This document shows, piece after piece, positions 43,366 through 56,500 of a DNA stretch of 64,000 bases. The stretch covers positions 774,599 through 838,598 of the forward strand of contig NW_006921544.1 in NCBI RefSeq assembly GCF_000340215.1. Reading direction: 5' to 3'. The first letter of the stretch is position 1, and the number at the start of each line of letters is the position of its first letter. Made by a program: the position numbers and the translations under genes. Origin of the DNA: Pseudocercospora fijiensis CIRAD86. Taxonomy: Eukaryota > Ascomycota > Dothideomycetes > Mycosphaerellales > Mycosphaerellaceae. Under the pieces are notes generated by a model. It had not been told where the DNA came from. It made no database searches and was given only the letters and a program-made list of their open reading frames with translations.

Positions 43366-45040
43366 TAACCTTAGTTTTATAATTGTTACTATATATGTCT
43401 TATATAAGACAGGTACGTATAATAGCTAGCACAATATCGATAGTCTTACGCCGTACAAGGCTAATAGTTAGTGCGGCGCTTATTCCTTTTTCGAAGGTTA
43501 GCCTATAGGGGTAGCGTTAGCTGCTAAGAGGTGCTTTCGGTACTTAGCGGTAGTACGGTCGATTCGGGCCTAATCCCTAGGTTTATCGTATTAGCCTAGT
43601 AGATAGCTAATGCTATTATAGTTAAAGCACTTCAATCCGGTTAGGAGGTTACTATATCCGCTCGGATTAGTGCTAGAATTAGAGGAACGATTAGGGGCGT
43701 ATAGAAATAAGCCCCTTCCTTATCCTCTTCCTTACTAGGGGTTTCTACTACGGTATCGCCTCCTACCTCTTCTATGTTAGTCGTTACTGTTTCTATTGTT
43801 AGTAGTGTTAGTTTAGGGAGTACTTCCTTAGTTTCTACTACGGCTACGGTTATTAGCGGCTAGTCGTATCTTAGATTGTAACCGTTACTAAAGCTATACT
43901 ATACGCTCTATAGTTTCGACTTTAACTATAAATTAAATGCGTATAAGATTAGCCTATTTAAACACACGGCGGCGGTCTAATTTAAGGACTAATTCCTATC
44001 TTAATTTAGGTCGTACTTCGGAGATCTAGATAGAGTCGGTCTTAGCTAGCAAATCGTCTTTAAGGGTCTTTAAATAGGCCTCGAAGGATCGAGAGGATTA
44101 GTCGGCCTTTTGCTTAGTACGTAGGTATTAGTCCTATATATATTGCTATCGCAATATAGGGTTGCTAAGGGTGTTTAGTATAATAGTCTTATAGTCTTGC
44201 TATTTTATAGCGGCTTAGTTATAGAGGGAGTTAAAATAGTTATCCTAGGTGCGCTTTAGGTCGCTATTAATATACTATATAGCATAAACAACTAGGGAGT
44301 AGTCGTCTAGTAGCGCTCTTAGTGCGTTACGCTAGTTAAGTTTATAGTTACGAATATAGTCGTTATACTACTTTCGACTAGAGCTATTAAATACGGTATA
44401 GTCCTTAAGCTTAGCATCCTTCTTTTAGACTAATAATAAGGAAGGACTTGCTATCGGCTTAGTATTAGTTATTAGGGCTTCCTATAGGAGGCGAACTTCG
44501 AGGAGGTTGTCCCTTAGCTATTGTTCTTAACGTAAAGTAGCGAGCCTGTTTTAGGTAGCTTCTTAAAGTCTCGCTACTAGCTAGGGGCTAAAGGCTAGTT
44601 AGCTATATCGGCGGTTAACAATATTGCTAAGAATATCGTTAACGGGCAACGATAGGTTATCCCCTTCGATTATAGGTTCTTTAGTAGGCTCTCTAGTAGG
44701 CTCTTCCGTAGGCACTTTAGTAGGCACTTTAGCGGGAACTGTACTACTAGCGTTATTATTGCTAGCGCTACTAGCGGCGCCGCGGTTATTGTTATTGCTT
44801 CGTAATAAGCCGGCTATTGTAATAAGGGGTAATACTAATAATATATTATAGGCCCCTATAGTACGGATATAGCGGAATTAGTAGGTATCGGCTTAGTACG
44901 ATTAACTTAGTATAATAGGCCGTATAGAAGGCCTTACTTAATAATTAGTACGGTTGTTTTTAATAGAATAGTACGTATAGGTCCCGTTCTTCGGGCGTAA
45001 TATAGTTAAATCGATAGTTTTCGTAGCTATACCGCTAAAA
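43366..45040 (-). pseudogene. Gag and protease start of Gypsy-B
   Basis: The counterpart of 16995-18680 in Gypsy-A: the zinc-knuckle region near 43630-43580, a Gly/Arg-rich stretch (43720-43860) and an N-terminal Ser/Ala/Thr-rich, acidic segment (44850-44620). The first bases at 43366-43400 are the protease, joined to 33488 when hAT is remov­ed. All frames carry RIP stops, so no long open stretch is left on this strand. Confidence 0.8.
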
Positions 45041-45093
45041 GCTTAAAATAAGGACTATCTAGCTACTACCCTTAAAGGGTAGATCGAATACTA

Positions 45094-45282
45094 TATAAGA
45101 AGGGTTATATTAGCAGGTAGATAGGGTAGTAGTAAATTAGTATAGTATTCGATAGAGGTCTAAGAGGAGAAGGAGGAAGGTATACTAGTTAGCCTAACGC
45201 TAAGCGCTAAGCCCTGCCTAAGGCATTAGGACCCTAGCTTTACTCGGTCTAGTTATATACTAATTACGTATAACCTCTAACA
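45094..45282 (-). repeat. 5' LTR of Gypsy-B
   Basis: 189 bp, starts TATAAGAAGG, ends CTCTAACA, followed by ATTAG (45283-45287). The primer-site region (TAGTATTCGATCTACCC on the - strand) adjoins it on the inside. Confidence 0.96.
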
Positions 45283-45515
45283 ATTAGCTCCTACTTCGGC
45301 GGTTAATATCTTAATAAATATTAATCCGATTTCGTTAAAAACTATACCGTTAGAACCGCGCGGATCGGTTCTATAAGACGTAAAATTTTTATATAAATCG
45401 ACGACCTCCGAATTTAGTATTAGCTAGTATTAGCTAGTATTAGCTAGTATTAGCTAGTATTAGCTAGTATTAGCTAGTATTAGCTCCTACTTTAGGGGTT
45501 AGTTTTTTAAAAAAT
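45283..45515. repeat. Satellite array, right part
   Basis: Continues the unit broken at 28346: CTCCTACTTCGGCGGTTAAT, the GAACCGCGCGGATCGG block and six TAGTATTAGC decamers, then fades out by 45515. Confidence 0.9.
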
Positions 45516-46299
45516 ATTAATCGTCGGTTCTACTATAGCCTATATCCTAGTCTATCGTTAGCTACCCTAGTAGCAGCCTATTATAGATTAACGTATACCT
45601 TAGTAAACGTAGCTACTATAGTAGAGTCGATATATACTAATTAATATTATATTAAGTATTGCTTCGTTCTAAACAAAATCAAAAGATTAGTATATAGAAT
45701 AGAATATACAAAGTACTTAATATTAGAAACGGTAGGTAATAGATAAAACCGTAATATTCTAGGGGCGTCCCTAAATAAAATACGTATATAAATACAAGTT
45801 ATAACTATTGTCTAAATATTTACAACCTAGCGCCGCTAGTATACAATATAATATACCTTTGCGCTTATAATATAAAACAAAATATACAAATTTAAAAAAA
45901 AACCCCCGATCCTCTCCTAGTACCTAAACGCCGCTATTTAATACTCTATATAAAATTATCCTCCTCGTCGAATCCTAAGGTTAGTATAGGATTACTATCT
46001 CCTATTCTACTAGCTATAAGATACTCCTCGGCCCCCCCCCCCCCCCTCCTAGACGGATCTCTATAGGCAGTCTCTACCTCGGTCGTAGAGTAGGGCTAAA
46101 CTATAGTAGTCTAAGAGACAATACCGACGACGGTATACCTCCCTATAGCTTATCCTACCTAACCTCCTCTCTTAAGAGACTCCTTCGCCTAATATCCCTT
46201 AAGGCCGACCTAGTAGGAGGTAGAAATAAAATAGGAGGGGAATTAAGTATAGTATATAATATAGACGAAGTCCTCTAACTTAGAATCGTACGAAACGAC
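45516..46299. other. Helitron-B 3' side, no gene recognised
   Basis: A+T-rich, with more CpA than its neighbours around 45670-45900 (CAAAATCAAAAG). A run of 15 C lies at 46032-46046. Probably the 3' non-coding part of Helitron-B; the exact 3' end was not found. Confidence 0.4.
46032..46046. repeat. Homopolymer run of 15 C
   Basis: Striking in this TpA-rich setting; CpC is not a RIP target. A similar run of 12 C lies at 57337-57348. Confidence 0.95.
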
Positions 46300-49200
46300 G
46301 TAGGCAAACTAAAGATTTAATCTTAGATACGACGACTAGTAGGGGTAGCGAAATCTAGGGTTAATAGATCCGCCGTCTGTTCTACCTAATCTAGATCTCT
46401 ATCTTTCGTAATATCGGTAATACTAAAAGTAATATCCGACTCTAAGAAGTGTTGCTTAATAGCGAGGTCTTTATAGGCCCTATCTCTCGATAAGGCTACG
46501 TAGAATACTCCGGGAGATACTTACCTCTCCCTAAGATTAACGATAATCTAATCTAAAGTTATACCTTACGACTTATAAATAGTAATCGTATAATAGGTAA
46601 CTATAGGGAACTGTTTACGCTATTAAGTCTCGGTAGTAGCTAGAGAAGTACCTCGTACTCTTTATACGGGAAAGATAGGTACGATCGTACCCTTCTAGAG
46701 ATGCCCCCTAACCTATTCGGAAATCCTAACCCTATAAAAACTTAGAAACTAAACGAGTAGATAGCGAGGTATAGTATCTTAGGAACTCTCTATATCCTCG
46801 TCCTAAAGAATACTAAACAACTCGCTCCGACTACTATTAACTAAGCCTATCTTAGTCTAAATATTCTAGTATAGAAGTATCGGGCATCCGATTACTAAGT
46901 ATAGCTCGGAATAGAGTCCTTAGAACTCCTTCTCGTTAAGCTTACTACTCGAAATAGAGTCGTGCTTTGCGCTAATATATAGAATAGGGTACCGACTTAC
47001 TAGGAGTTACTTCCGGTTATACTAGTTAACGGTAGAACGGTAGGAGTATAGTCGGATAGCGGATCTAAAATCGTACTCTCTAGCGTCGCCTAAAGGAACA
47101 AATATATACCGTTTAAGAAGATCGTAGTACTTATTCTCCACCTTATTAACTCGTATAGCTTAGAGAGTGTCTTTAAACTATAAAGTAATAGGGTCCTATT
47201 CTACTTAACGGATAACTTACGATAACTATATTATTTGCCTAAAGGCTCGATAGTAATTCCGACTAGATATATATATAGCGTTAAATAAACGCCGAGTTAT
47301 AAAGAGAGTAGTAGTAGCGATAGGTAGGAGCTAATAGAAGTTATAGGCTAATAGTATACTAAACCCGGCAAAATAGTTAGCGTAGGGTCTAGTTTCGGGA
47401 AAAAGTTCGAATAGACGCTAATTAATCTAACCTAGTATATATATACTAAGTATAGATTTCTTATTAATAACTATAAAACACACTCCTTCTAGCCGGCGAC
47501 GGTAGGTCTTTCTAGCTTCTTTACTAAGATCGTCTAGAATAGGATCGGCCTAGATAGGCAGATTTAAGAAGGAATAAATAGTATAGCTATCGATATTAAA
47601 CGCCGCTACCCCGGTAGGTACGAGTCTTATAATAGGACTCGGATTAGTACTTTTAGTACGCTAAGCGAGGGCTTAAAGGCGAGCCTAGAGTAGTTTAATT
47701 ACGTACGATTTTCTAGTACCCGCCTCGCTATTAAGATTAATTAATAGCTACGGGGCGCGCTCTAAGTTAGCGGGCGCCCCGAGACGACTTCTAGGAGGGG
47801 TTTCTAGAAGGAACTATTCGTAGTTCTCGATAAATACTCTATAGATAAGCGACTGCCCGGGGTTTAGCGATAAATAAGCGCTAGATACTTAAGACTAGAT
47901 ATCTAGATTTAAATCCGAACTCTCCTTTAACTAGCGCTAATAGTTATTCCGGGCTATTAGATCGTAAACCTTAGGTATAGAGTCTTAAAAACGACTATAA
48001 TAGGGACTCTAATCTATAGCGAGATCTTAAGCTCGCCGTCCTAACTCGTATTCTACTATAATCCTACTATTATCGCCGGGGTACTCGTTTCGAAGCTTAT
48101 TAAAAATTGCCTCCTCTTCCTCCGTTATAGGATATTCCTCCTTAAACTCGTCCTTAAAGTCCTTATCCTCTATACGTAAACGGCTATAGTAGTCTCTTCT
48201 AATCGCCGGATACTACGACTCGCGGCGCTCTAATTCTCGGTAGGTATTAACCTATATATTATAGGAAATAGCCGAGTTAGGGAACCGAAAGGGTAGTACT
48301 AGGTAGACTATCTAACGCATTTAGAGTACTACTTTAAACCGGTAGTACTACGCGTACTTTAGACCTATCGAATTGCTAGAATAGAGCGGAATATACCGAA
48401 GTATCTAGCTTTAATTCCTATCCGCTAGCCTCGTAGGCGGATTCGCCCGTAGATTAAATCTAGTAGCGAATTCGAATAGCGATATATTAGCGAGAGAGGC
48501 ATGCCTCGCGCTATATTTTATATATATCGTCCTACGCGTAGTCTACTAGAGGTACCCTTTACCGAGGTCGTTTAGCCCGAACGGTACCTATTACTCTTAT
48601 TACGGTCTATAATCGAGGTTAATAAATTGTCGCAAATAATCTACGAGATTTTAACCTATTAGATTAAACGATACCTCTTAAGCAGACCAATCTCGTTTAG
48701 ATATTAGCTTATTAAGAAGCTTAGTAGCGAGAGAGACTAAGGGCTTCGTATTAGATAAACGTAGTAAAATATTACGTATAAGCTCTAAATAGGGCTTAGT
48801 AGCGACCTCGGCTTTAGAATAGTACTTAATAATATATTATAATACTACCTTAATATCGGTATATAGAGTAAGATCGGTATTCGCCCTCTAAGCTATCGTT
48901 AATAGCGGATTAAAGTAATTAAGATTGTAATCGTTATACTTAGTAATATATATATAGAACTTATCGTTATATCGATTAGAAACCTCGGCGCTCTCTAGGA
49001 TAGTACGTAGAAAGTAAAACCGGTAGTATCTAGTCGTATCTTACGGATCTTATCCCTTCTTACGATAGAGACAATAGTCGTTATACGAGTGCCGCTAGAG
49101 TCGATTAATAAGATCCGATAGAAACTCTAGATTATTCTCTATCTCCGACGTATTCGAATTTATCGTACTATATCCTAGAGGAGTACCCTACCGTCTAGTA

Positions 49201-50066
49201 TTAGGATTTAAGGTAATAATATAAGACCCCTAACGCCGAGTAAGCTCTTTACGCCCCTCGGAGATAGTAATACTAATTGATAGAAGTTAATCTATCTAAA
49301 GAAAAAAGTACGCGTAAATACTACCTCTCCCTTAAAACTTAAAACGAATCTACGAGTTAGATAGACTAAATTTAGGCTCTAGAATAGTCTTAAACAAGAC
49401 TTTTAACCGGCGTATAAATAGATCGATAACGATATACGGATAATCCTTAAGGAACTCTCTCGCTAGCCGAATAGAATCGGCCGAACTACCGTTCTTCTAC
49501 TTATAATAGAATAGACTTAATCGTAGTAGGTAGTCCTATTAAAGATCGGTAGGACTATAAGTCCCGAAAGGCGCCGGATACCCTAGAGACTAAACTATCG
49601 CCTCTAGCTCTTAACGCTAGGTACCTATATAGGGCCTTATACTAATTAGAAACCGCCTATATCTAGTAATAGTATCGAGTATCGACTAAGATTCGGGGGA
49701 ATCCGGATTAGTTAGGGACTCTCTAAGCTACTCCTTTATAAGACTATTAGTAATCTCGAGACTACGAGTAAGATACGTCGACTAATACTAGGTTAGGCTA
49801 CGATAGTAAATATTAAATACCGTATACCGCTAGCCTAATAGGAACTAAAGCGACTATCGAGGTAGAGTAGTAGGGCTTAAATATAGTCTTCAAAACTAAT
49901 ACTTCTACCGCGTAGGCTATAGAAATCTCTATTATAGTAGCTGCCTAGAAAGCACCGACAAGTCCTATAAGCTAGCTGCTATACTATAAAGTAATATCGG
50001 ATTTAAGTTACCTTAGTAGTAGGGGCCCCTAGCGAAGTAGGTCGCCTAGTTAGCCGCCTATTTAGC
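46300..50066 (-). mobile_element. Helitron-B
   Basis: A second Helitron, - strand, of a different subfamily from Helitron-A. Its 5' side at about 50066 is supported by an independent copy of the first 140 bp at 57196-57336. The 3' end lies somewhere between 45515 and 46300. Confidence 0.75.
46330..49900 (-). pseudogene. Helitron-B RepHel
   Basis: From right to left: Rep with LAREFLKDYPYIVIDLFIRR (about 49460), then GRGSIYAYFFL at 49320-49290, the HUH motif with both His now Tyr. LxRHSYNDYCLYRKKG (about 49100) and KYYSKAEVATKPYLELIR (about 48800) are the Rep-helicase linker. The PIF1 helicase has a Walker A AGTRKSYVIKLL (47735-47700, the Gly before Lys changed to Arg), PTGVAAFNIDSYTIYS (about 47600), INKKSILS at Walker B, and the final block YKSxGITLDxIIVNLRER with VFYVALSRDRAYKDLAIKQH (about 46560-46440). 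RIP stops throughout. The Rep N-terminal part is much shorter than in Helitron-A, so the copy may be 5' truncated or of another lineage. Confidence 0.87.
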
Positions 50067-50205
50067 TATATAACGTAATATCTTAGGGACTCCCGCGGAG
50101 GCCGTACATAGCAGAATAATACGTTATATATTAATATACAAACGACGGGACTATACTAAACTACGCGTATACGTATACGGACGATAGTAAGCGAGATATA
50201 TAGAG
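50067..50205. other. Short spacer between Helitron-B and Gypsy-D
   Basis: Contains GTACATAGCAGAATAATACG, with unusually many CpA for this window. No gene. Confidence 0.4.
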
Positions 50206-50641
50206 TCGTAGGATAGATCCGAGTAGTAGGAAGGAACCGGAAGATAGGGAAGAGCTAGGAGAAATATATTTGCTTAAGAGCGGTTAAATAAGTTCGTATA
50301 CGCGCGCCGCGCAAGTTAGCTAGGAAACAAAGGCGCTATAAGATAGCGGATAAGCGGGATACGCGCGCGCGCACTTAGCGTATAGGGAAGGACCTAAAAG
50401 CAGAGGTTTGCTAAGAAGCTAGTAAGTAGGATATATATACTTATACTTACGCGTCGGACGCCCTAGACGCCTATAGGGCGGGATACTAAGGAAGGGGCTC
50501 TCCCTCTAAGGTACCCTTCTTCCTTTCTTCGTAGTTCGTCTTATATAGATAGTAGCTATATTAATTTAGTACTTTCTTTAGTTTAGTTTAAAGTTTTATT
50601 TATATTCTTACTACTTAGCCTCTAACCCTTATATTACGAAC
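50206..50641 (+). repeat. 5' LTR of Gypsy-D (ends approximate)
   Basis: Matches 61240-61673 over its whole length. Ends TCGTA / TACGA form a short inverted repeat; the usual TG...CA is not visible, presumably RIP-changed. Confidence 0.75.
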
Positions 50642-50697
50642 TACTAACTAAAAACGCCTCTATTAAGATAGATACTCCCGACGAGTAGATTTAAAAT

Positions 50698-51880
50698 ATA
50701 AGACCTAACGAAGTACCCGATTTTTTAAGTTTAGTATAGAAGGATATCCCCGCTACGCGCGAATAGCTAGATTACGCCTATACTACCGACCTAGAACTGC
50801 TCGCTAACCTACTAAAGGCTTATAAAGACGCTTACCGTTTCCTCTCGGTCTCTCGTATAAGCCTTAGTACTACTCTTAACGACGCGAATACCTCTATCGC
50901 GGAAAAAGAAGACGAAGTAGGCCGCCTCTAGTCGTAGCTCGCCTCTACTCGCCTAGGCGCCGCTATACCTGCCTCTTACCTATTTACGCCTACTTCGAAT
51001 AAAAGTAAGAAACTTAGCGACCCCGAACGCTTTACCGGTAAGCGTAAAGTATACTAAGAATTTAAGACTTAGGTTAAAATCCGCTTTCTCGCTAACGCCG
51101 ACTACTATCTAACTAAAGCTTTAAAGACCGGATTTATATTCTCTCTACTTAGCGGCTCTATCCTCGATTCCTACTATAGCCTTTTAGAAAACGTAGAAAC
51201 TACTACGACGACTAGTATCTAGAAGGCCCTCGACGCTAGCTTCGGCGACCTAGACTATAAGCAAACTACGCGCCTAAACTTAGACAAACTTAAGTAAGTA
51301 AATAAGACCTACTAAGAATACTACGCTACCTTCTAATACGAGATTAGGTACGCTAAATACCCCCCGGACGTCGCTAAGTCGATCTTAGTACGCGGTCTTA
51401 GCGAAGAAATAATATTATAAGTCCGCGATAAAGATACGGAGACTCTATACATTACTAAACTATACGCCTTGCTTATATATATTATTAATATAACTCGAAA
51501 CTTCGCAAAAATTATCGCTAACCGCGGAAGCGCCTATATAAATACTAGCCGCTTTACGTCGCCGTTTGCTATACCGCTATAGAAGATATAGACTACTTAG
51601 ACGCCGGCTTTAGTACTAGCTCCTACTATAGCCCTAATACCGCTAGGCGCCTAGCCTACCGCTAAACCGATAGATTTAAGCGCTACCTCGCTCGGCGCCT
51701 ATCTACGCGTATTCCTTATAAACGGTAAGCTTTCGGAAGAAGAGAAGTAGCGTCGCCGTACGGTAGGAGAATATATCTACTACGGAGTAAAAGGATATAT
51801 TACTCGCCTCTACCTGTCTCTCGTCGGCTAGCTAAATATACTAACGATATAGCGAGTCGCCGCCGCGAATATTACGACTC
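50698..51880 (+). pseudogene. Gag of Gypsy-D
   Basis: The start is ATA at 50698 (from ATG), shared with copy F at 61730. RPNEVPDFLSLV, then LELLANLLKAYKDAYRFLSV (about 50795), is the N-terminal part. A coiled-coil-like stretch with EKEDEVGRL follows and retrotrans_gag-like sequence appears near 51050-51300 (RLNLDKLK). A zinc knuckle is at 51771-51813 (YIYYGVKGYITRLY), Cys and His changed to Tyr. Stops are of RIP type. Confidence 0.82.
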
Positions 51881-51959
51881 TAGATATACCTTTACCGGCT
51901 ATCGCTACTCCGAGCGGCTAGGGAAAAACTTAAACCTAATATATAGTCGCTTATAAGGT

Positions 51960-54677
51960 TTATTCGTTCTAAAGCGAAGAGTATCTACTACTACCTTCCC
52001 TTTCTCTAGCTTAGCTATAGAGAAAGAGTTAGTTTGCTAGCCTTTTATAGTAGAAACGTTAATAGGAAATTAAAAGAAATTATTAAAAACTATAGCTCTT
52101 ATTAATAATAGCGTAACCGGCTACTCGTTTATAGATTACGACTATACGAGAGACCTCGACTTAACGTTCTTAGACCTTACGTACGCTCGGGAGTTAGAGA
52201 TATTTAACGGTACGACCGCGGCCGCTAGTAAGGTAACCTAGATCTACTACTTATCTATTACTATCGGCCTATATACCGAATATATTATGTTTTTTCTTAC
52301 GAAACTCCCGAAGACTTATCCCGTTATTCTTAGTCTTCCTTAGCTTAAAAAGTATAATCCGGTTATCGACTAGGCCTCTAAATCTCTATTCTTTATAAGT
52401 AAGTATTACGTAGAGTACTACTTTAGCGAATTTAGTTCTACTCCCGATACTCCCTAAGATCGTACTATATTCGCTATTAGTATAGCTACCTTCTCGCGTC
52501 TTACCTACGATAAACGTACTTAGATCTTCGCTATAATAATATAGGATATCGAGAAAGCTATCCGAAAGTTTAACGAAGAACCGACGGATCTAAGAACGAA
52601 ACTACTAAAGGAGTATTAGTACCGACTCTACTAGTTTTTAAAGAAGAACGCCGATATCCTACTACCGTACCGGCTAGGTATCGACTATAAAATCGAGCTA
52701 ATCGACGGTAAACCGCCGCCGTACGGCCCGCTCTACTCTATATCTCGAGATAAGCTCTTCGTACTAAAGAAATACCTAGAAGACAACTTATATAAAGGCT
52801 TTATCCGCCCTAGTTCCTTAGAAGCTACCGTACTAGTTATATTTGCCTAGAAACCCGGTAGAGGTCTCTACTTCTATATAGACTACCGGGGCCTTAATAC
52901 GTTAACGAAAAAGAACCGCTATCTAATTCCTCTTATAAACGAAATACTCGAACGCCTTTCGAAAGCCCGCTAGTTTACTAAGCTCTACGTAATCGCTATC
53001 TTTAATGCGATCCGTATTACCGAGGGAGACGAATAGCTAATAGCCTTCCGAACCCGTTACGGCCTTTTCGAATACCTAGTCTTACCGTTCGGACTCTATA
53101 ACGGACCTAGTACGTTCTAATTATATATTAACGAAACGCTTAAAGAATTCTTAGACGCCTTCGTCTTAGTATATATAGACGATATCTTAATCTCTAGTAA
53201 AACGAAAGTAGAATACTACGAATATATCGAAAAGGTACTTTAGAAACTCGAGGAAGCTAGAATATATATCGATATCGATAAATACGAGTTCTATAAGTAA
53301 GAGGTAAAATTCCTCGGCCTTATTAGCCTTTAGAAGGTATCCGAATAGATCCCGGTAAGATCGAGGCCGTTCTAAACTAAGGAGTGCTACGAAACGTAAA
53401 AGAAGTCTAAGGCTTCTTCGGTTTCGCTAACTTCTACTAGAGCTTTATATAGCATTTTAGCGGAATCGCCCGTCCTCTTATAGTACTTACGTAAAAAGAC
53501 GTTAAATTCGAATAGTCTCCGGCCTATTAAGAAGCCTTCGACTAGCTACGGTAGAGTTTTACGACTATACCGATCCTATAATACTTCGACTTCGATAAAG
53601 AAACGCGTCTAGAAACCGATACTTCTAACGGTACGACTAGCGCCGTTCTCCTTTAGCGAACGACCCTAGAAGATATATAGCTACCTATAGCCTACCTTTC
53701 TAAGAGAATGTCCTCTATAGAATATAATTACGATATCTACGATAAGGAACTCCTCGTAATCGTTAAAGCCTTCGTAGAATAGCGCTTAGAGCTCGAAGGT
53801 TCTAAATCGCTAATATAGGTTAGCTCGGATTATAAGAATCTCGTCTACTTTCTTAAAAGTAAAATCCTTAGTTATAGGTAGGTACGCTAAAGTAAGTTTC
53901 TTTCCTAGTTTAACTTCGTTATTTAGTATACTCCCGGTAAAGCAAACTTATAGGCCTACGTACTTACGAGGCGTAACGGGGACTCGCCTTTAGATCGAGG
54001 CCCGTAGCGTAAAGAATAGTCTATCTTTAAAAAGTATAACCTAAGTTAGGAACTATACGAGCTCCTCGGAGATAACTTTACCGGCTTAGAGCCTCTCGTA
54101 GTATCCTTCGTACTAATAGCCGCTCCCGCCTTTCTCGGAGATAACGATAGCTCGGACGACGAAGATACGAGCTTAGAAAGCTTAGATAGCGACTAGGAAA
54201 GCGAGGAAGAAGCGTAGAGCCTCCTCGAACCTACCTAGCTCGAGTAGTAGCTTACGATAGCGTACGCCGAAGAGGCTTTTACTAAGGGCCTAATTTACGC
54301 TTTATAGAACGAAGAACAGTTATATAAGAATGTTTCTCTCTCGGAGTACGAGCTCCGTAGAACTCTACCCTAAGCGCCCTATATAACGTTTAGAAATGCC
54401 CTCTACGTCCCGGATTTCGAAGATTTACTCGACTAGATTATACGTTCTGCTTATAACCCTCTCGGAATAGTATATCCCGGTTGAGCTAAGATACTATCTT
54501 AGCTCCGGAAGTAGTACTACTAGCCTAATCTATACCGAGATATCGACCGATTCGTTAAGAGCTACGTAGTATACCGTAGAGCAAAAGCAGATACGCGTAA
54601 GCCGTAAGGGCTACTAAAACCTCTTAAAATCCCTCTACGACTATAGTAATATATTTTAATAGATTTTATTATAGGTA
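51960..54677 (+). pseudogene. Pol of Gypsy-D: protease, RT, RNase H, integrase start
   Basis: Protease region: ALINNSVTGYSFIDYDYTRD (about 52097). RT: KPPPYGPLYSISRDKLFVLK (about 52708), YIDYRGLNTLTKKNRYLIPL (about 52873), then VYIDDILISS with an intact YIDD at 53172-53183, and KYEFYKxEVKFLGLIS. RNase H: DKETRLETDTSNGTTSAVLL (about 53600) and SDYKNLVYFLKS. A linker with GDNDSSDDEDTS-type acidic residues (about 54140) leads to the integrase zinc-binding region (about 54500), where the copy is cut. The integrase core seen in copy E (58640 and below) is missing here. Confidence 0.88.
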
Positions 54678-55015
54678 TAAGAACCTAAGTAAGTAAAGTC
54701 TCCTATCCTACCTTAGTAAGCCTATATAACAATTATATAATGTTATTACGTATACTACGATACTACCCCGCTAGCGTAAAGCCTACTTAGCGTATACGCG
54801 GGGAAGCTCGGTCGCTCGTATAGATATACTCGGTAGCCGGCTTAGTAGATATACTATCCGTACGTAGCCTAGTTAATAGTAAACGCTCTGCCCTATTCTT
54901 AGAAAGGTACGGTTTAGTTCTACTATCTACTACTACGATTAGTAGAGGGTATTCTATACGTTGCTATATATCTATTTTCTTATAGTTCTAAACTGTCTAC
55001 CCTTCGTAGCGGCCT
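54678..55015 (+). other. Presumed LTR and leader of Gypsy-G
   Basis: 338 bp without coding signal, between the Gypsy-D break and the Gypsy-G gag start. It has no matching copy in the window. Confidence 0.45.
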
Positions 55016-56500
55016 ATAGAATCCCGAAAGATAAACGCAAGCGATCCGAATACGCCGGGCGCGGAAACCGCGCAAAATAATATACTAGGAGCGCCGGTAG
55101 TATTAGAAAACGACGCGGCGATATAATAATATAAGGCCGAATATTAGGCGCGCCGAGAAGCGACCTACCTACAGCTCGAACGATTCCTAGCTAAGTAAGA
55201 AGTGCTTAGGCTAGAAGTATAGGCTTAAGAAGCTAAGCGGGAAAATGCGCGTCTTTATACCCTTAGGGACGTAGGCGATATATAGGCTCCGAGTAGCGGT
55301 ACTACCGGTAGAGGTCCTACGATAACTCTACCCCTAGGCGACGACGATAGCGAGGACGAGGTAGAATTAGCTAATAAGTCGATTTAGAGACCTAAATCCT
55401 AGAGAGCTAAATCCCTCTCTTATTAACTACCTCTTCCCGAAAGTACGCTAAGTATAGCTACTATGCCTAATATAAGCTACGTAGTCGCTAGTCTTACGGC
55501 TATTAAGCCTCGCCTAAAGGAACCTAAACCCTTTAAAGGCGATACGATTAAGGAATCGAGGCGATTCCTTCGAGAACTTTCTATTACCTTTACGCTATCC
55601 GGAGCTACCTATTATACGGACGAAAGCAAGGTACTTTATAGTATTATATACCTCGTAGGCGATATATAGGAGCGGTAGTATAACGAAAACAGCCTTAAGG
55701 ACCTATAGAATTATACCTACTAGGACTTTAAATCCTTCTATCGGGACTACGTCGGGGACCCTATAAACCGTATACTCGACGTAACCCTCGAGTATAAGGT
55801 AGCCCGTTAGCGTAAGGGATAGTTAGTCTAAAGCTTTACCCTTAAGCTCGTAGTGCTCGAAGATTAACTTAGCGACTATAGCGAGGAGTATAGAATCCGC
55901 TATCTCCTCGTTAAACTCTAGCCGGCGATTCGTAGCGCGATTATTATATACTATACGGTGCTAACGACGCGTTACGAACTCGTAGAGCTTACGACGCGTA
56001 TCGAGACCCCTAATAAGCCGTCTAGTAAACGCAAGGATCGTAACTACGATAAAACCGGAGATAGTAAAGGTAAGAAGCGTCGATCTAATAGCTATACCCG
56101 TAAGCTATAGTTAAATCGCGACTACGGAGTAGGTAGAAAGCATTCGAAGAACGATAACTCGTAAGGCGGGTATAATATTAGTAAGGTCGAATATTATAGC
56201 TATCGCTAGAAAGGCTATTATAAGAACGTATACCCGAACTACTATCTCTAGAAAGACGACAACCCTACGGTACGTAAGGTCGCCGCTAACGCTAAAGAAA
56301 AGAAGAACGAATTAAAGGGTAAGGGAAAAGATAAGGTACCCCCTAAGAGCTAGGGATAGGTACGGAATCTTAACTAAGTAGCTTAGTAGTAGTAGTACCT
56401 ATAGGACGCGTACGCGGAGTAATCGTAATATAAGAAAGGGAAGTTACCGTCGAATACTTACTAGATAATACTACTAATATTAATATAGTATCTTAAGAAT
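55016..56500 (+). pseudogene. Gag of Gypsy-G
   Basis: The probable start is ATA at 55016 (from ATG), giving ESRKINASDPNTPGAETAQN. A coiled-coil-like Glu/Arg/Leu-rich stretch follows (about 55150-55260). A short open stretch 55463-55669 encodes KEPKPFKGDTIKESRRFLRE (Gag fold start). LDVTLEYKVAR lies at about 55780, a basic linker (KPSSKRKDRNYDKTGDSKGK, about 56010), and a knuckle at 56188-56240 (YYSYRxKGYYKNVYPN) with Cys/His now Tyr. No frameshift noticed. Confidence 0.82.

Larger units (their letters stand above)
28347..45282 (-). mobile_element. Gypsy-B, same family as Gypsy-A, split by hAT
   Basis: LTRs of 189 bp at 28347-28535 and 45094-45282, flanked by the duplication ATTAG (28342-28346 and 45283-45287). 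Both LTR starts read TATAAGAAGG, RIP having changed the TG. Internal order matches Gypsy-A, so the family is the same; 9.87 kb of hAT plus its TSD (33489-43357 and 8 bp) interrupts the protease region. Without hAT it is about 7.07 kb. It has lost more CpA than Gypsy-A. Confidence 0.97.
50206..54677 (+). mobile_element. Gypsy-D, 5' part
   Basis: 5' LTR, gag, protease, RT, RNase H and integrase start of a Ty3/Gypsy family also seen as E (- strand) and F (+). It stops inside the integrase at about 54677, where Gypsy-G begins. Confidence 0.85.
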